Shown here in pieces: positions 17,627-26,650 of a stretch of DNA of 64,000 nucleotides. The DNA lies in the NCBI GenBank assembly GCA_934096815.1, contig CAKOMY010000001.1, forward strand, positions 232,799 through 296,798, read 5' to 3'. How positions within the stretch are numbered: the first letter of the stretch is position 1; each line of letters begins with the position of its first letter. The DNA comes from an uncultured Bacilli bacterium. GTDB lineage: Bacteria > Bacillota_I > Bacilli_A > RF39 > UBA660. A model generated the notes under the pieces. It worked only from the letters and a program-made list of their open reading frames with translations. It had not been told where the DNA came from and did not search any database. Position numbers and translations under genes: made by a program.

Positions 17627-18844
17627 ATGGCTAAAAAGGTGGAAATTGATGCTGGTCATGGTGGTAGCGATTCAGGGGCTATTGGGAATGGGATTATTGA
17701 AAAAAATTTAACTTTAAATATTAGTAAATATATGTATGATAGGTTAAAAGAACTTGGTGTTCCAGTTAAACTAACGAGAGATAGTGATGTTGATTTACCG
17801 GCTTCGGAAAGGCCACAGAAGGTTCTTGATCAATTTGGTAACGGAAGTGATGTAATTGTTGTTTCTAATCATATTAATGCCGGAGGTGCAGAAGGTGCTG
17901 AAGTAATTTATGCTTTAAGAAATAAAGATACACTTGCTAAGAAAATATTAGATGAATTAGAAAAACAAGGACAACTAATTAGAAAATATTATCAAAGAAG
18001 ATTACCTAGTGATTATAATAAAGATTATTATTATATGTTGAGGAATACGCCTAATACGGAGGCTTTAATTGTTGAATATGGGTTTTTAGATAATGCAAGT
18101 GATGCTAATAAACTTAAAAATAATTATAAAAAATATGCTGAGGCGGTTGTTAAAGCAGTAACTGAATATGCTGGTTATAAATATGTTCCTCTTGCAGGTA
18201 GCGATTATTATATTGTAAAAAAAGGAGATACTTTATGGAGTATTGCAAGGGCTTATGGTCTAACTGTAGACAAGTTAAAATCATTAAATAATTTAACTAA
18301 TAATAATTTAACAATAGGTGATTCATTAATTGTTAAGGATAGTAGTGGAAATAATGATAATAGTTCTAGTGCTGATAATAATAAATATTATATAGTTAAA
18401 AAGGGTGATAGTTTGTATTCAATTGCTAAAAGTAATAATATGACGGTGGATGAACTTAAGTCTTTAAATAATTTAACTAGTAATATTTTATCTATTGGGC
18501 AGAGGTTGATAATTAGCAGTGGTTCTAATGTTCCAAATAATGTTTATGTAGTTAGAAAGGGAGATACTTTATGGAGTATAGCTAATAATTTTAATGTTAG
18601 TGTAAACGATTTGAAGAGTGCGAATAATAAGAGTAATAATAGTTTAAGTATTGGTGAACAGTTAATTATTCCAGGTAAAAGTACTGGCGAAAATGTTAGT
18701 ACAACTATTTATACAGTTAAGAGTGGAGATAATCTTTACAGTATTGCTAAACGTTATAATGTAACTGTTAATGAGATAAAATCATTAAATAATTTATCTA
18801 GTAATATACTTAGTATAGGACAAAAATTAAGTATTCCAATATAA
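17627..18844 (+). CDS. N-acetylmuramoyl-L-alanine amidase with four LysM domains
   Basis: This 405-residue cell-wall hydrolase has an Amidase_3 catalytic domain over residues 1-185, with zinc ligand H11 in DAGHGG, a following E in IIEKNLTLN, the SNHINAGG strand and catalytic E150 in LIVEYGFLD. Four LysM peptidoglycan-binding repeats occupy roughly 194-236, 254-296, 306-349 and 361-405, each starting YxVKKGDxL(W/Y)SIA. There is no signal peptide, as in phage endolysins, so release would need a holin or a non-classical route. It is monocistronic between two terminators. It lies just after the type VII locus, but no functional link is shown. Confidence 0.93.
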   Translation: MAKKVEIDAGHGGSDSGAIGNGIIEKNLTLNISKYMYDRLKELGVPVKLTRDSDVDLPASERPQKVLDQFGNGSDVIVVSNHINAGGAEGAEVIYALRNKDTLAKKILDELEKQGQLIRKYYQRRLPSDYNKDYYYMLRNTPNTEALIVEYGFLDNASDANKLKNNYKKYAEAVVKAVTEYAGYKYVPLAGSDYYIVKKGDTLWSIARAYGLTVDKLKSLNNLTNNNLTIGDSLIVKDSSGNNDNSSSADNNKYYIVKKGDSLYSIAKSNNMTVDELKSLNNLTSNILSIGQRLIISSGSNVPNNVYVVRKGDTLWSIANNFNVSVNDLKSANNKSNNSLSIGEQLIIPGKSTGENVSTTIYTVKSGDNLYSIAKRYNVTVNEIKSLNNLSSNILSIGQKLSIPI

Positions 18845-18847
18845 AAT

Positions 18848-18895
18848 AAAAAGATTATATTTCTAATAAATTAATATTAGGATATAATCTTTTTT
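18848..18895. terminator. Bidirectional terminator between convergent genes
   Basis: An AAAGATTATAT/ATATAATCTTT stem with A- and T-runs on both sides serves the amidase gene on + and the LCP gene on -. Confidence 0.8.
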
Positions 18896-20758
18896 CTATT
18901 CTTCTGTTTCAGCAATATTTTTACATACTGTAACTTTTAAGGTATTAATGTTATTTGTAAGAGTTCCACTTCGAATATCTTGACTTGTTATTTTGTTATT
19001 TTCGCAACTGTTTGATGTATATTCTTCTTCTGTTATGGTAATATTTCTAGAACTTGCCCATCCTTTAACGTATTCTATAGATGAGCCAATAAAGTTTGGT
19101 AAGGTTTCATTTCTTGTTCCTGATGCCACATTTTTACCTATAACAGGGATTGTAAACTCTTTATTTGCTGAAAATGAGAATGTTTTAATTAATTCAGTAT
19201 CTTGTAATTCAAGATTTTCTTTCATTGCTTTTACGATTTCTTTTAAACTATCTTCATAATATTGGAAAGTATACATATCATAACCATTTTGATAAATTGT
19301 TAAATCGTAACCACTTAGGTATGTTTTTTGAATATTTATAAAGTTATTATCATCAAAATTATTATTAAGTAAGATATTTTTACCTACATTATAGAAATTT
19401 AATATTTCTTTAGTTGACATGTTTGTATCAATATTATTTGATACAGCGTTCAATAATTTATAAAAAGTATCAATTGATCTAATTGTTTTAGTTTTATTAG
19501 CGATAGCTGTCACAACTGCTTGTTGATGTTCAATTCTTTTAAAATCAGATGATGCAAATTGATGTCTGTTTCTTGAGTAAGCAAGGGCTTGTTCTCCATT
19601 AAGTGTTTGATTAGGTCCTGGCGTTATATATACTAAATTTTCACCAAAGCTACGATTTGAATCTTGCTCGCAAATTTTATCTCCACAATTTATATAACCA
19701 TTTTTTCTAAAATCTGGTTTATCTATGTCCAATGTAATACCACCAAGAGCATCTACTAAAGAAACTACACCTTTAAAGTTAATTTTTACATAATAATCAA
19801 TATTAATATTAATTAAATTTTGAATTGTATCAATCATACATTTAGTTCCGTATCCAGCTGCTGAATTTATTTTATTACTTTTGTTGTTATTACAAGCAAT
19901 TGGTACATATGTGTCTCTTGGAATAGAGAAAATAGTTGCTGATAATGTTTTAGGATTGAATGTTAATAACATTATGGAATCACCATTAAATGCAGCATTA
20001 TTTGATAAACCATCATATTCAGAATCAACACCTAGTAGTAAAACTGTAAATGGTTCAGTAACAGATTTATTTGTTGATGCAACTGTATCTTGATTTTTCA
20101 TTTGTTTGCTATAACTATCTATTATAAATGTCTCGTTAGCAATGTTTGCAAATTTATCAATATTATTATATTTTAAAACATAGTTTCCATCGATAAATAT
20201 TGCATCTACTTCTTTAATATATAAAGCATCAAGTAATTTTTCATAAGTATCATATTCCTTTATTTTAACTTTCATACCTTTATTTGCAATATATTCTTGA
20301 GGTAAAATATAACCTTCAATATCTTCTTCATTATTAATTAAACCAATAGTTTTTATTTCAATATCTTTATTTAAACTAATTAAATTAGATGTATAAATTA
20401 TTTTATCTTTACTTATATTATCTACTATTTTATAAGTTTTATTTATATAATAATAACCAAATGAATTAACACCAGTAAAGATTGTTGTAAGTATTAATAA
20501 AATGGTTAAGAATACATGCTTTTTTAAGATTAATAAAACTAGTCCAATAAATAGAAATAAAATTAAGTTTAAATATAAAAATATTATTAAGATAGTTCTG
20601 AATAATGTTTCAATGTTTCCTAATAAAATTAAACTATATGAAAATAAAATTATCGATACTAAGTATAAAATAAATAGCATATAGAAAGATATACGATATA
20701 TCTTATTTGTTTTTTTTAATTTTTTAAATAAATTTTTAATATTTCTTTTTTTACTCAT
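18896..20758 (-). CDS. LytR-CpsA-Psr (LCP) family glycopolymer ligase with C-terminal PASTA-like domain
   Basis: This protein of about 620 residues joins glycopolymers such as wall teichoic acid or capsule to peptidoglycan. Three hydrophobic segments lie within the first ~110 residues. An extracytoplasmic domain follows, then the LCP core with VLLLGVDSE, DSIMLLTFNPKTL, SIPRDTYVPI and the arginine-rich ALAYSRNRHQFASSDFKRIEHQQAV. The C terminus contains a PASTA-like segment (LPNFIGSSIEYVKGWASSRNITI). I chose ATG 20758 over GTG 20767 because the AGGTGA site spaces well to the ATG. It is a single gene facing the holin-like pair. Confidence 0.92.
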   Translation of the reverse strand: MSKKRNIKNLFKKLKKTNKIYRISFYMLFILYLVSIILFSYSLILLGNIETLFRTILIIFLYLNLILFLFIGLVLLILKKHVFLTILLILTTIFTGVNSFGYYYINKTYKIVDNISKDKIIYTSNLISLNKDIEIKTIGLINNEEDIEGYILPQEYIANKGMKVKIKEYDTYEKLLDALYIKEVDAIFIDGNYVLKYNNIDKFANIANETFIIDSYSKQMKNQDTVASTNKSVTEPFTVLLLGVDSEYDGLSNNAAFNGDSIMLLTFNPKTLSATIFSIPRDTYVPIACNNNKSNKINSAAGYGTKCMIDTIQNLININIDYYVKINFKGVVSLVDALGGITLDIDKPDFRKNGYINCGDKICEQDSNRSFGENLVYITPGPNQTLNGEQALAYSRNRHQFASSDFKRIEHQQAVVTAIANKTKTIRSIDTFYKLLNAVSNNIDTNMSTKEILNFYNVGKNILLNNNFDDNNFINIQKTYLSGYDLTIYQNGYDMYTFQYYEDSLKEIVKAMKENLELQDTELIKTFSFSANKEFTIPVIGKNVASGTRNETLPNFIGSSIEYVKGWASSRNITITEEEYTSNSCENNKITSQDIRSGTLTNNINTLKVTVCKNIAETEE

Positions 20759-20864
20759 GGCTTTCACCTAGTATAAATATTAACATAAATTTTTTTAAAA
20801 TAAAAGTGATATATGCCAATTCGTTAAGTCATTATATAACATAAAATAATATGGGTGATGGAAT

Positions 20865-21092
20865 GTGGATAGTACAATAATTATTATTGTTGGATTAATT
20901 GTATCATTAATATCAATAGTAACACCTATAATTAAACTTAATAATAATTTAACTAGATTAAATGTAACGATAGTGGGACTAACTAATTCAATGGAAGAAG
21001 TTCTTATTACAACTAAAAATCATGAAAAAAGAATTATGTATTTGGAGCATAACTGGAAGAGTGGTGATGCAAATGGAGATAACAATTCCTAG
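20865..21092 (+). CDS. Small membrane protein, XhlA/haemolysin-like phage lysis accessory
   Basis: This 75-residue protein has one N-terminal membrane helix (IIIIVGLIVSLISIVTPIIKL) and a helical tail with KNHEKRIMYLEHNWK, similar to phage XhlA-type proteins that accompany holins. It starts at GTG 20865 and its 3' end overlaps the holin-like gene. The family match is by pattern only. With the LysM amidase nearby, it looks like part of a dispersed or domesticated lysis module. Confidence 0.5.
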   Translation: MDSTIIIIVGLIVSLISIVTPIIKLNNNLTRLNVTIVGLTNSMEEVLITTKNHEKRIMYLEHNWKSGDANGDNNS

Positions 21093-21327
21093 TATTATTT
21101 CGCTTATGACTTTAATCATTGGTTATATTAGTAAATATTTTGGACTAGATAGTAAATATATTCCATTTCAAAATATTGTTATTGGAGTTTTATCAGGGAT
21201 ATTAGTATATTTTTTAAAGTTAGATACAAATATATGGAGTGCTCTAGTTATATGTTTAATTTCAGCATTATCAGCAGGTGGTTTATATGATTCTATTAAA
21301 AAAAATAATGATAAAGAAATAAGTTAA
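21067..21327 (+). CDS. Holin-like small membrane protein
   Basis: This protein of about 86 residues has three likely membrane segments (SIISLMTLIIGYISKYFG, IVIGVLSGILVYFL, SALVICLISALSAGGLYDSI) and a short charged tail. Size, topology and the SAGGLYDSI ending resemble small phage holins. The in-frame region extends further upstream inside the previous gene, but ATG 21067 or 21073 is preceded by a GTGGTGA site. It overlaps the XhlA-like gene by 26 bases, suggesting coupled translation. Confidence 0.6.
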   Translation: MQMEITIPSIISLMTLIIGYISKYFGLDSKYIPFQNIVIGVLSGILVYFLKLDTNIWSALVICLISALSAGGLYDSIKKNNDKEIS

Positions 21328-21357
21328 ATTATTTAAATTTAAAATTATTTATTTGGG

Positions 21358-21386
21358 AGAACTTTAAATTTTTAGAGTTCTTTTTC
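21358..21386 (+). terminator. Terminator after the holin-like gene
   Basis: An AGAACT/AGTTCT stem with an AT-rich loop is followed by TTTTT. Confidence 0.65.
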
Positions 21387-21447
21387 TAATTTACTAAAGA
21401 TAAGTTACATGATATACTAAAGGGGATGAAGAAGGGAACTAATTAAT

Positions 21448-21825
21448 ATGAAAAAAGTTATAAAAATCGTTATAGTTCTATTATGTTTTTTAGGAGTTTT
21501 TTTAATATATAATTATATTAAACCAGTAGATGATACATATAAGTTATATATTAAATGTAATAATCATAGTGAATCTTATAGTGTTATGATTAATGATGAT
21601 ATTAAGTTTGCAACCGATGATGAAAAGTGTAAATTAAATTTAAAAGTAGAAGATATAAATAGAGATTATATTAAATTAAATTCTAATACATTTTTTTATA
21701 AAATTAATGGCAGAGATTTAATAGATAGTTTAACTTTGTCATATGATGTATATGTATCTAGTGATAGTGATTTAACTTTAGCGGGTCATGATAAAGATAC
21801 TAGATTTGTGTTTTCTTATAAATAA
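21448..21825 (+). CDS. Membrane-anchored hypothetical protein
   Basis: This 125-residue protein has one N-terminal hydrophobic segment (VIKIVIVLLCFLGVFLIYNYI) followed by a small extracytoplasmic beta-rich domain containing two cysteines (IKCNNHSE and EKCKLNL) that could form a disulfide. I do not recognise the family. It lies 20 bases upstream of the cadherin-like protein gene and is probably co-transcribed with it, which suggests a surface role. The start ATG 21448 follows a GAAGGGA site. Confidence 0.65.
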   Translation: MKKVIKIVIVLLCFLGVFLIYNYIKPVDDTYKLYIKCNNHSESYSVMINDDIKFATDDEKCKLNLKVEDINRDYIKLNSNTFFYKINGRDLIDSLTLSYDVYVSSDSDLTLAGHDKDTRFVFSYK

Positions 21826-21845
21826 TTATTAATGGGTGGGTAGAA

Positions 21846-23438
21846 ATGAAAAAATTTATTTTATTATTTACTTTTTTATTATTACCAAATGTTGTATTTG
21901 CGGATAATGAGTTTTTACTTTCTTGTGATAAAAATAAAATTAATGTAAATGATCAAGTTATTTGTAGATTATCATTTAAATCTGATGATGAATATAATTA
22001 TATTAAGTATGATATAGCAGAACTTGATGGGCTTTCTTTAATTGATGTTAGAAGTAATTATTCTAATTTATGGAATGTGAAAAATAATGAAAGTGTATCA
22101 CAAAATATAGTAAATGGTTTACAAGAATTTGGTATTTTACTATTTAAAGCTAGTAAGTCAGGAGAATATAATTTAAAAGTTACTAATATTTCTTATGGTA
22201 TTTATGATTCTGGTGAGTTAAAAGATGTAAAAGAAGTTAACACGAAGGTTAAAGTTATTAGTGATGATAATTTTTTAAAAAGTATAAAAATTAATGATGT
22301 AGAAATTGAAGATTTTGATATTAATAAATTTAATTATACTTATGAAACTGATTTAAGTGAGATTAATATTGAGGCTATTTCTAATAATAATTTTGCAAAT
22401 GTGAGTGGTACTGGAAAGATAACCTTAACTAAACATTTAGAAAGAGTAGTTGTTCCAATAATTGTTACTAGTGAAAGTGGTGCTAGTAGAGCATATATCT
22501 TAAATATTGTTAATAAAAAATATGTTGATAATAATATAGATAAAACACTAGAAGATTTAATTATTAAAAATGATGCAGGAAATACGATTATTTTTGATTT
22601 TAAGAGTGATGTTTATGACTATAATATCGAAGTTGGTAATAAAGTAAATTATGTAAATATTTCGCCTAAAATTTTGAATAAAGATTGTTTATTTGTTAAA
22701 GGATTTAATGGTGGTAAAATTAATATTAAATCAGGTAATAACATAGTACTAATTAAAATAGTTGACAAAGATGGAAATGAAAAAACTTATGTTTTAAATA
22801 TTATTAAACCAATAGAATCTTTTTCTAACAATAGTTATTTAAAATCTATTGATATAAAGGGTTATAATTTAAAGTTTAGTAAAAAAGTAAGAAATTATAA
22901 TTTAGAAATTAAAAGAAATGATAAAAGTTTAGATATTAGTCCGGTTCTTGATGATGAAAATGCTTCATATGTAATTAGTGGTAATGAAAATTTAAAAAAT
23001 GGTAGTGTTATTTATATAACAGTAACTGCTCCTGATACATCTAATACGGTTTATACTATTAATGTAAGTGTTAAAAAGGTTAATATGTTTATGGTTCTTT
23101 ATTTAATTATTCCAGTTGGATTAATATATTTAGGATATAAAAATAAAAATAGCATTGTTAAGTTATTAAAGAAGAAAAAATTAATTGAAGAATTAACTTT
23201 AGATGAATTATTAACTAGATATAATTTAAATTATAAAGATAAGGGATTAACTAAATTTTTTGATAAGTTAAGTGAAGAAGATAAAAGGACAATTTTGATT
23301 GAATCTTTAAAAAATAATATATTAGCTAATAAGACTATTTTATATTTAAATTTATATAAGGCAAGCAAGAATAATGTTAAAAAAAATAAGAGTAGTAATT
23401 CTAAAAATAAAAGTAAAAAGAAAAATAAAAAGAAATGA
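21846..23438 (+). CDS. Surface protein with cohesin-like and cadherin-like beta-sandwich domains
   Basis: This 530-residue secreted, membrane-tethered protein has a clear signal peptide (MKKFILLFTFLLLPNVVFA). Residues ~20-130 resemble a cohesin-type beta sandwich (CDKNKINVNDQVICRL). Three segments follow with the spacing of the cadherin-like PF12733 family (FLKSIKINDVEIEDFDINKFNYTYE; LEDLIIKNDAG; YLKSIDIKGYNLKFS). A single membrane helix (MVLYLIIPVGLIYLGY) lies near residue 420, and a lysine/asparagine-rich cytosolic tail ends the protein. It is likely an envelope adhesion or scaffolding protein; its partner is unknown. Confidence 0.78.
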   Translation: MKKFILLFTFLLLPNVVFADNEFLLSCDKNKINVNDQVICRLSFKSDDEYNYIKYDIAELDGLSLIDVRSNYSNLWNVKNNESVSQNIVNGLQEFGILLFKASKSGEYNLKVTNISYGIYDSGELKDVKEVNTKVKVISDDNFLKSIKINDVEIEDFDINKFNYTYETDLSEINIEAISNNNFANVSGTGKITLTKHLERVVVPIIVTSESGASRAYILNIVNKKYVDNNIDKTLEDLIIKNDAGNTIIFDFKSDVYDYNIEVGNKVNYVNISPKILNKDCLFVKGFNGGKINIKSGNNIVLIKIVDKDGNEKTYVLNIIKPIESFSNNSYLKSIDIKGYNLKFSKKVRNYNLEIKRNDKSLDISPVLDDENASYVISGNENLKNGSVIYITVTAPDTSNTVYTINVSVKKVNMFMVLYLIIPVGLIYLGYKNKNSIVKLLKKKKLIEELTLDELLTRYNLNYKDKGLTKFFDKLSEEDKRTILIESLKNNILANKTILYLNLYKASKNNVKKNKSSNSKNKSKKKNKKK

Positions 23439-23447
23439 ATAATTAAC

Positions 23448-23723
23448 TCATTTCTTTTTTTCATCTATCCTAGTATAGTTAGTTATATGTTTTTTATCGT
23501 ATTTAATTAAATCTTCTGATTTAATGTTAATTTTATTATCAAATTTATTTATATTATTTGCAAATTTATCAATTGTTGATAGTCTTACATCAACTTTTTT
23601 ATTTTCTATTTGGTTAAGATAAGATAATGTTGTTCCAAGAATTTCAGCAAATTTTTCTTGGGATAATTTATAGACTTTTCGATAATATTTAAGATTTAAT
23701 GATAAATTATCAATTAATTTCAT
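23448..23723 (-). CDS. XRE-family helix-turn-helix regulator
   Basis: This 91-residue protein consists almost only of an HTH_3 domain: LKYYRKVYKLSQEKFAEILGTTLSYLNQIENKKVDVRLSTIDKFA. It has a short C-terminal extension and no further domain, consistent with a small repressor. It is convergent with the cadherin-like gene, leaving under 10 bases between stops. Its upstream region (23724-23931) is shared with the divergent membrane-protein operon, which makes that operon a candidate target. Confidence 0.82.
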   Translation of the reverse strand: MKLIDNLSLNLKYYRKVYKLSQEKFAEILGTTLSYLNQIENKKVDVRLSTIDKFANNINKFDNKINIKSEDLIKYDKKHITNYTRIDEKKK

Positions 23724-23804
23724 TAGTAATCACCTGATTTAAATTTAGTATTATTTTATAATTTAGCAAAAATATTGTCTTTACTATTATCACGAAAGAA
23801 AATA

Positions 23805-23833
23805 TTGACTTAATAAGTTTTTAATTGTATAGT
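23805..23833 (+). promoter_or_regulatory. Sigma-A-type promoter for the CPBP operon
   Basis: TTGACT (23805-23810), a 17-base spacer and TATAGT (23828-23833) lie about 100 bases upstream of the GTG at 23932, in the divergent interval shared with the XRE gene. Confidence 0.65.
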
Positions 23834-23931
23834 AAAAATACAAGATAGTGTGAGAGTAGTTAGTTTTATTATGGTTAAATTAATTTATTTTTATGATGTA
23901 TCTTGATATAAAGTAGAGAGGAGGTAATTTT

Positions 23932-24318
23932 GTGAAAAATAAAAAGATAATGGCAATTTTATCTATTGTATTATCAGTTATATCATTTTTGATTGTTGGC
24001 TTTACTCCTGATACTTCGTTAAAGATAACCCTAGTATTTTTCTTAACTGGTTTTGTTTTATCAATAGTTGGAGTTGTTTTAGGATTTATTGCTAAAAAGG
24101 AAGAGAAAATTTTATCATTAGTTGGAATTATAGCTGGCTTTATAATAATTTTTGTTCTTCTTATAAGTTTAATTGGATTATATTCCATGACTATGGTTAA
24201 TAATTGTGTAAGAACTCAAAATGAGACAACTACATGTGAATTAAATGGTGTAGAAATTAAGGATATACCAACAAGTAGTTTAAGAGATGATCAATATAAA
24301 GATAGTGAAGGAGAATAA
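23932..24318 (+). CDS. Small four-helix membrane protein (DUF4190-like)
   Basis: This 128-residue protein has three to four membrane helices with a lysine-rich loop (GFIAKKEEKILSLVGIIAGF), the pattern of DUF4190-type proteins, followed by a short polar extracytoplasmic tail with two cysteines. It starts at GTG 23932, set by GAGGAGG. It lies 5 bases upstream of the CPBP protease gene and is co-transcribed with it. Function unknown; it may stabilise or restrict the protease. Confidence 0.65.
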   Translation: MKNKKIMAILSIVLSVISFLIVGFTPDTSLKITLVFFLTGFVLSIVGVVLGFIAKKEEKILSLVGIIAGFIIIFVLLISLIGLYSMTMVNNCVRTQNETTTCELNGVEIKDIPTSSLRDDQYKDSEGE

Positions 24319-24323
24319 TAAAA

Positions 24324-25736
24324 ATGAATAAAAAGAAAAAACCTAATGTAATACTTTATACAATATTTATGATAATTATTTTTTGGGGTATTACAAATTT
24401 AGGAATTTGGGGTTATGGTTCTAATACTTTAATTGATGCAATTACAGAATATCCAAAAGGAACTTTGGTTTTAAACGAAGCAGTTTTAGCATCATTAGTA
24501 TTAATTATAATGTTACTATTTAAAAATTCTTATGTTTTTACACAAGCACATGAGAAATTTAGTAAAGGCTTATTTTATGGCTTATTTTATATAATTGGCT
24601 CAATAATATTTGTGCTAATGTTTGGTGTAATGGCACCATTTAAATTTAATCCTTTTGTTATATTGAACCTAACAATTGGCTGCTTTCTTATAGGAGTTGC
24701 TGAAGAATTTTTATGTCGTGGATGGCTTTTAAATGAATTTTTAGAAAGATATGGCGATAGCAAAAAAGGCGTTTGGTTTTCAATTATTATTTCTGGTATT
24801 ATATTTGGATTAATGCATTTAGGAAATATTTATACAATGGGGCAAGATATTCCTTCAACTATTTCTCAAGCATTATCGGCAGCAGGAACTGGAATATTTT
24901 TGGGTTTAATATATTATAAAACAAAAAATATTTGGTCAGTAATTTTCTTACATGGATTTTGGGACTTTTCAATTTTTTTAAGCGATATATCTCCTGTTCA
25001 AAGTACAACCGAAATTTTTACTACTTTGTCAGTTGTTTCTTTAGTATTTACAATTTTATCTTTCTTTGCTGAATTATTAAATTTAATACCTTATATAAAA
25101 GATATTGATGAAGAGCCAAAAAAGAGTTCTATTATTATTTTTGCAATTGTTGGAATTATATTATCTTTGGTTTTTTCGTTTGTATCTGGATTGTTTATAA
25201 GCGAACATGGAGAGGTGTATAAATTTGATAGTATAAATATTGAAAAGTATTCTTTAACTACTGATTGTTATGATGAATATTTTATAAATTATGAAAGATA
25301 TATAAATTCTGAAGATATAGAAAATAGTACTAATGAGAAGTATTCATTTAAATTAAGTAAAAATGATAAAGATAATTTAGTGTTTACTAATTTAAATACT
25401 AATTATAGTGTAGAGATTGAGTGTGAATCGTTATATGATTATATAATAATGGAAGAAAAAGATTATTATGTTCTTGCTTATGTAGATTATACTAATAGTG
25501 CTAATCCGTTCTTAAAATATAATTATATTTATAAAAATAGTTTATCAAATGAGAATAGTTTTGTTGATGGTATTAAAAATAATTATAAAAAATATTTATT
25601 AAGTGAGCGTTCAGAATTGATGATTTTACATGATAGAGAAAATAATATATCATATGTTGATGCATATGATCCGGATTATGGAGATTATTTATTAGTAAGC
25701 GAAGATAAAATGTCTATTTTAAATAGGGATAAATAA
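24324..25736 (+). CDS. CPBP-family intramembrane metalloprotease with extracytoplasmic C-terminal domain
   Basis: This 470-residue CPBP/Abi (CAAX protease-like) glutamic/zinc intramembrane peptidase has the family motifs: EE at 127-128 in GVAEEFLCRGWLL (EExxxR), H165 in FGLMHLGN and a later HGFWDF. About eight membrane helices are predicted, the last near residue 275-295. The C-terminal ~170 residues are polar and acidic, forming an outside domain that most family members lack. CPBP proteases process prenylated or bacteriocin-related substrates; the substrate here is unknown. Confidence 0.85.
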   Translation: MNKKKKPNVILYTIFMIIIFWGITNLGIWGYGSNTLIDAITEYPKGTLVLNEAVLASLVLIIMLLFKNSYVFTQAHEKFSKGLFYGLFYIIGSIIFVLMFGVMAPFKFNPFVILNLTIGCFLIGVAEEFLCRGWLLNEFLERYGDSKKGVWFSIIISGIIFGLMHLGNIYTMGQDIPSTISQALSAAGTGIFLGLIYYKTKNIWSVIFLHGFWDFSIFLSDISPVQSTTEIFTTLSVVSLVFTILSFFAELLNLIPYIKDIDEEPKKSSIIIFAIVGIILSLVFSFVSGLFISEHGEVYKFDSINIEKYSLTTDCYDEYFINYERYINSEDIENSTNEKYSFKLSKNDKDNLVFTNLNTNYSVEIECESLYDYIIMEEKDYYVLAYVDYTNSANPFLKYNYIYKNSLSNENSFVDGIKNNYKKYLLSERSELMILHDRENNISYVDAYDPDYGDYLLVSEDKMSILNRDK

Positions 25737-25766
25737 AAAATGGTTAGTTGATACTAATCATTTTTG
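25734..25766. terminator. Bidirectional terminator
   Basis: An ATGGTTAGT/ACTAATCAT stem with A-run before and T-run after separates the CPBP gene (+) from the convergent SDR gene (-). Confidence 0.75.
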
Positions 25767-25777
25767 TTAGCAATTTT

Positions 25778-26647
25778 TTACCAATTTTCTTTAATTTCTG
25801 GTCTAGAATCTGGTTTATTAACAACTTTCATGCCGAATCCAGCAGATGTTGTACCACCATCAACTAAGATATCAGTACCAGTTAAGTAACCATTTTGAGG
25901 ATTAACGACTGTACTTATTAAGTAACCTATTTCTTCTGGTTTAGCACCACGATCAAATCCAGAATAATGTAGGCATAATTGTGTACCTGGTTCATTTGCT
26001 TCTTTAACTGTCATTGGAGTGTGAACAAAACCAGGAGATACAGAAACAACACGAATATTTTTTTCTTTAGCATATTTATAGGCAGAATTTTTAACATACC
26101 ATATAACAAAATTTTTAGATAGACAATATGCCATTTGAGAAGCATTATTTTTACCAACTAAATTACATCTTTTGACAACTTTTTTAATAAATAATTCTTC
26201 ATTATTAAGTGCAAGATGATAACTTTTTTTAGGAATCATTATATTTGGTACTAGATATGCTGAACATGAAGCAACATCACAAATACATCCTCCGTCCATT
26301 ACTTTAAAAAATTCTTGATTTATATATTTTGTGCCTAAAGCATTTATTTTAATAATTTTTTCCGATGTGTTTCCGGTTCCTGAAACACCTGCTGAGTTAA
26401 CTACTGCTACTACATTTCCTTTACTTTTAGCAAATTGAGCTAGTTTTTCAACATTTTCACGATTGGAAGTATCACATACGTAATATTTTGCGTTAATACC
26501 ATTTTCTTTTATTTCTTTAGTAGCGTTAATTAATTTTTCTTCATTTCTTCCACTTATTATTACTAAACTGTTTTCTTTTGGCATCATTTTAGCTGTTGCT
26601 AAACCAATACCAGATGCACCTCCTGTTATTACATAAATATCTTTCAT
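25778..26647 (-). CDS. Short-chain dehydrogenase/reductase (SDR)
   Basis: This 289-residue NAD(P)-dependent oxidoreductase has the classical SDR cofactor motif TGGASGIG (8-15), the NSAG strand (VVNSAGVSG), catalytic YxxxK as YCLSK, and the SPGFVHTPM region after it. A longer insert than usual separates the NSAG strand from the catalytic serine region. The C-terminal GTDILVDGGTTSAGFG is standard. Substrate is unknown; the length and insert resemble 3-alpha-hydroxysteroid dehydrogenase-like SDRs, but this is weak. It is in an operon with the kinase-like gene, 3 bases downstream of it. Confidence 0.85.
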   Translation of the reverse strand: MKDIYVITGGASGIGLATAKMMPKENSLVIISGRNEEKLINATKEIKENGINAKYYVCDTSNRENVEKLAQFAKSKGNVVAVVNSAGVSGTGNTSEKIIKINALGTKYINQEFFKVMDGGCICDVASCSAYLVPNIMIPKKSYHLALNNEELFIKKVVKRCNLVGKNNASQMAYCLSKNFVIWYVKNSAYKYAKEKNIRVVSVSPGFVHTPMTVKEANEPGTQLCLHYSGFDRGAKPEEIGYLISTVVNPQNGYLTGTDILVDGGTTSAGFGMKVVNKPDSRPEIKENW

Positions 26648-26650
26648 TTT

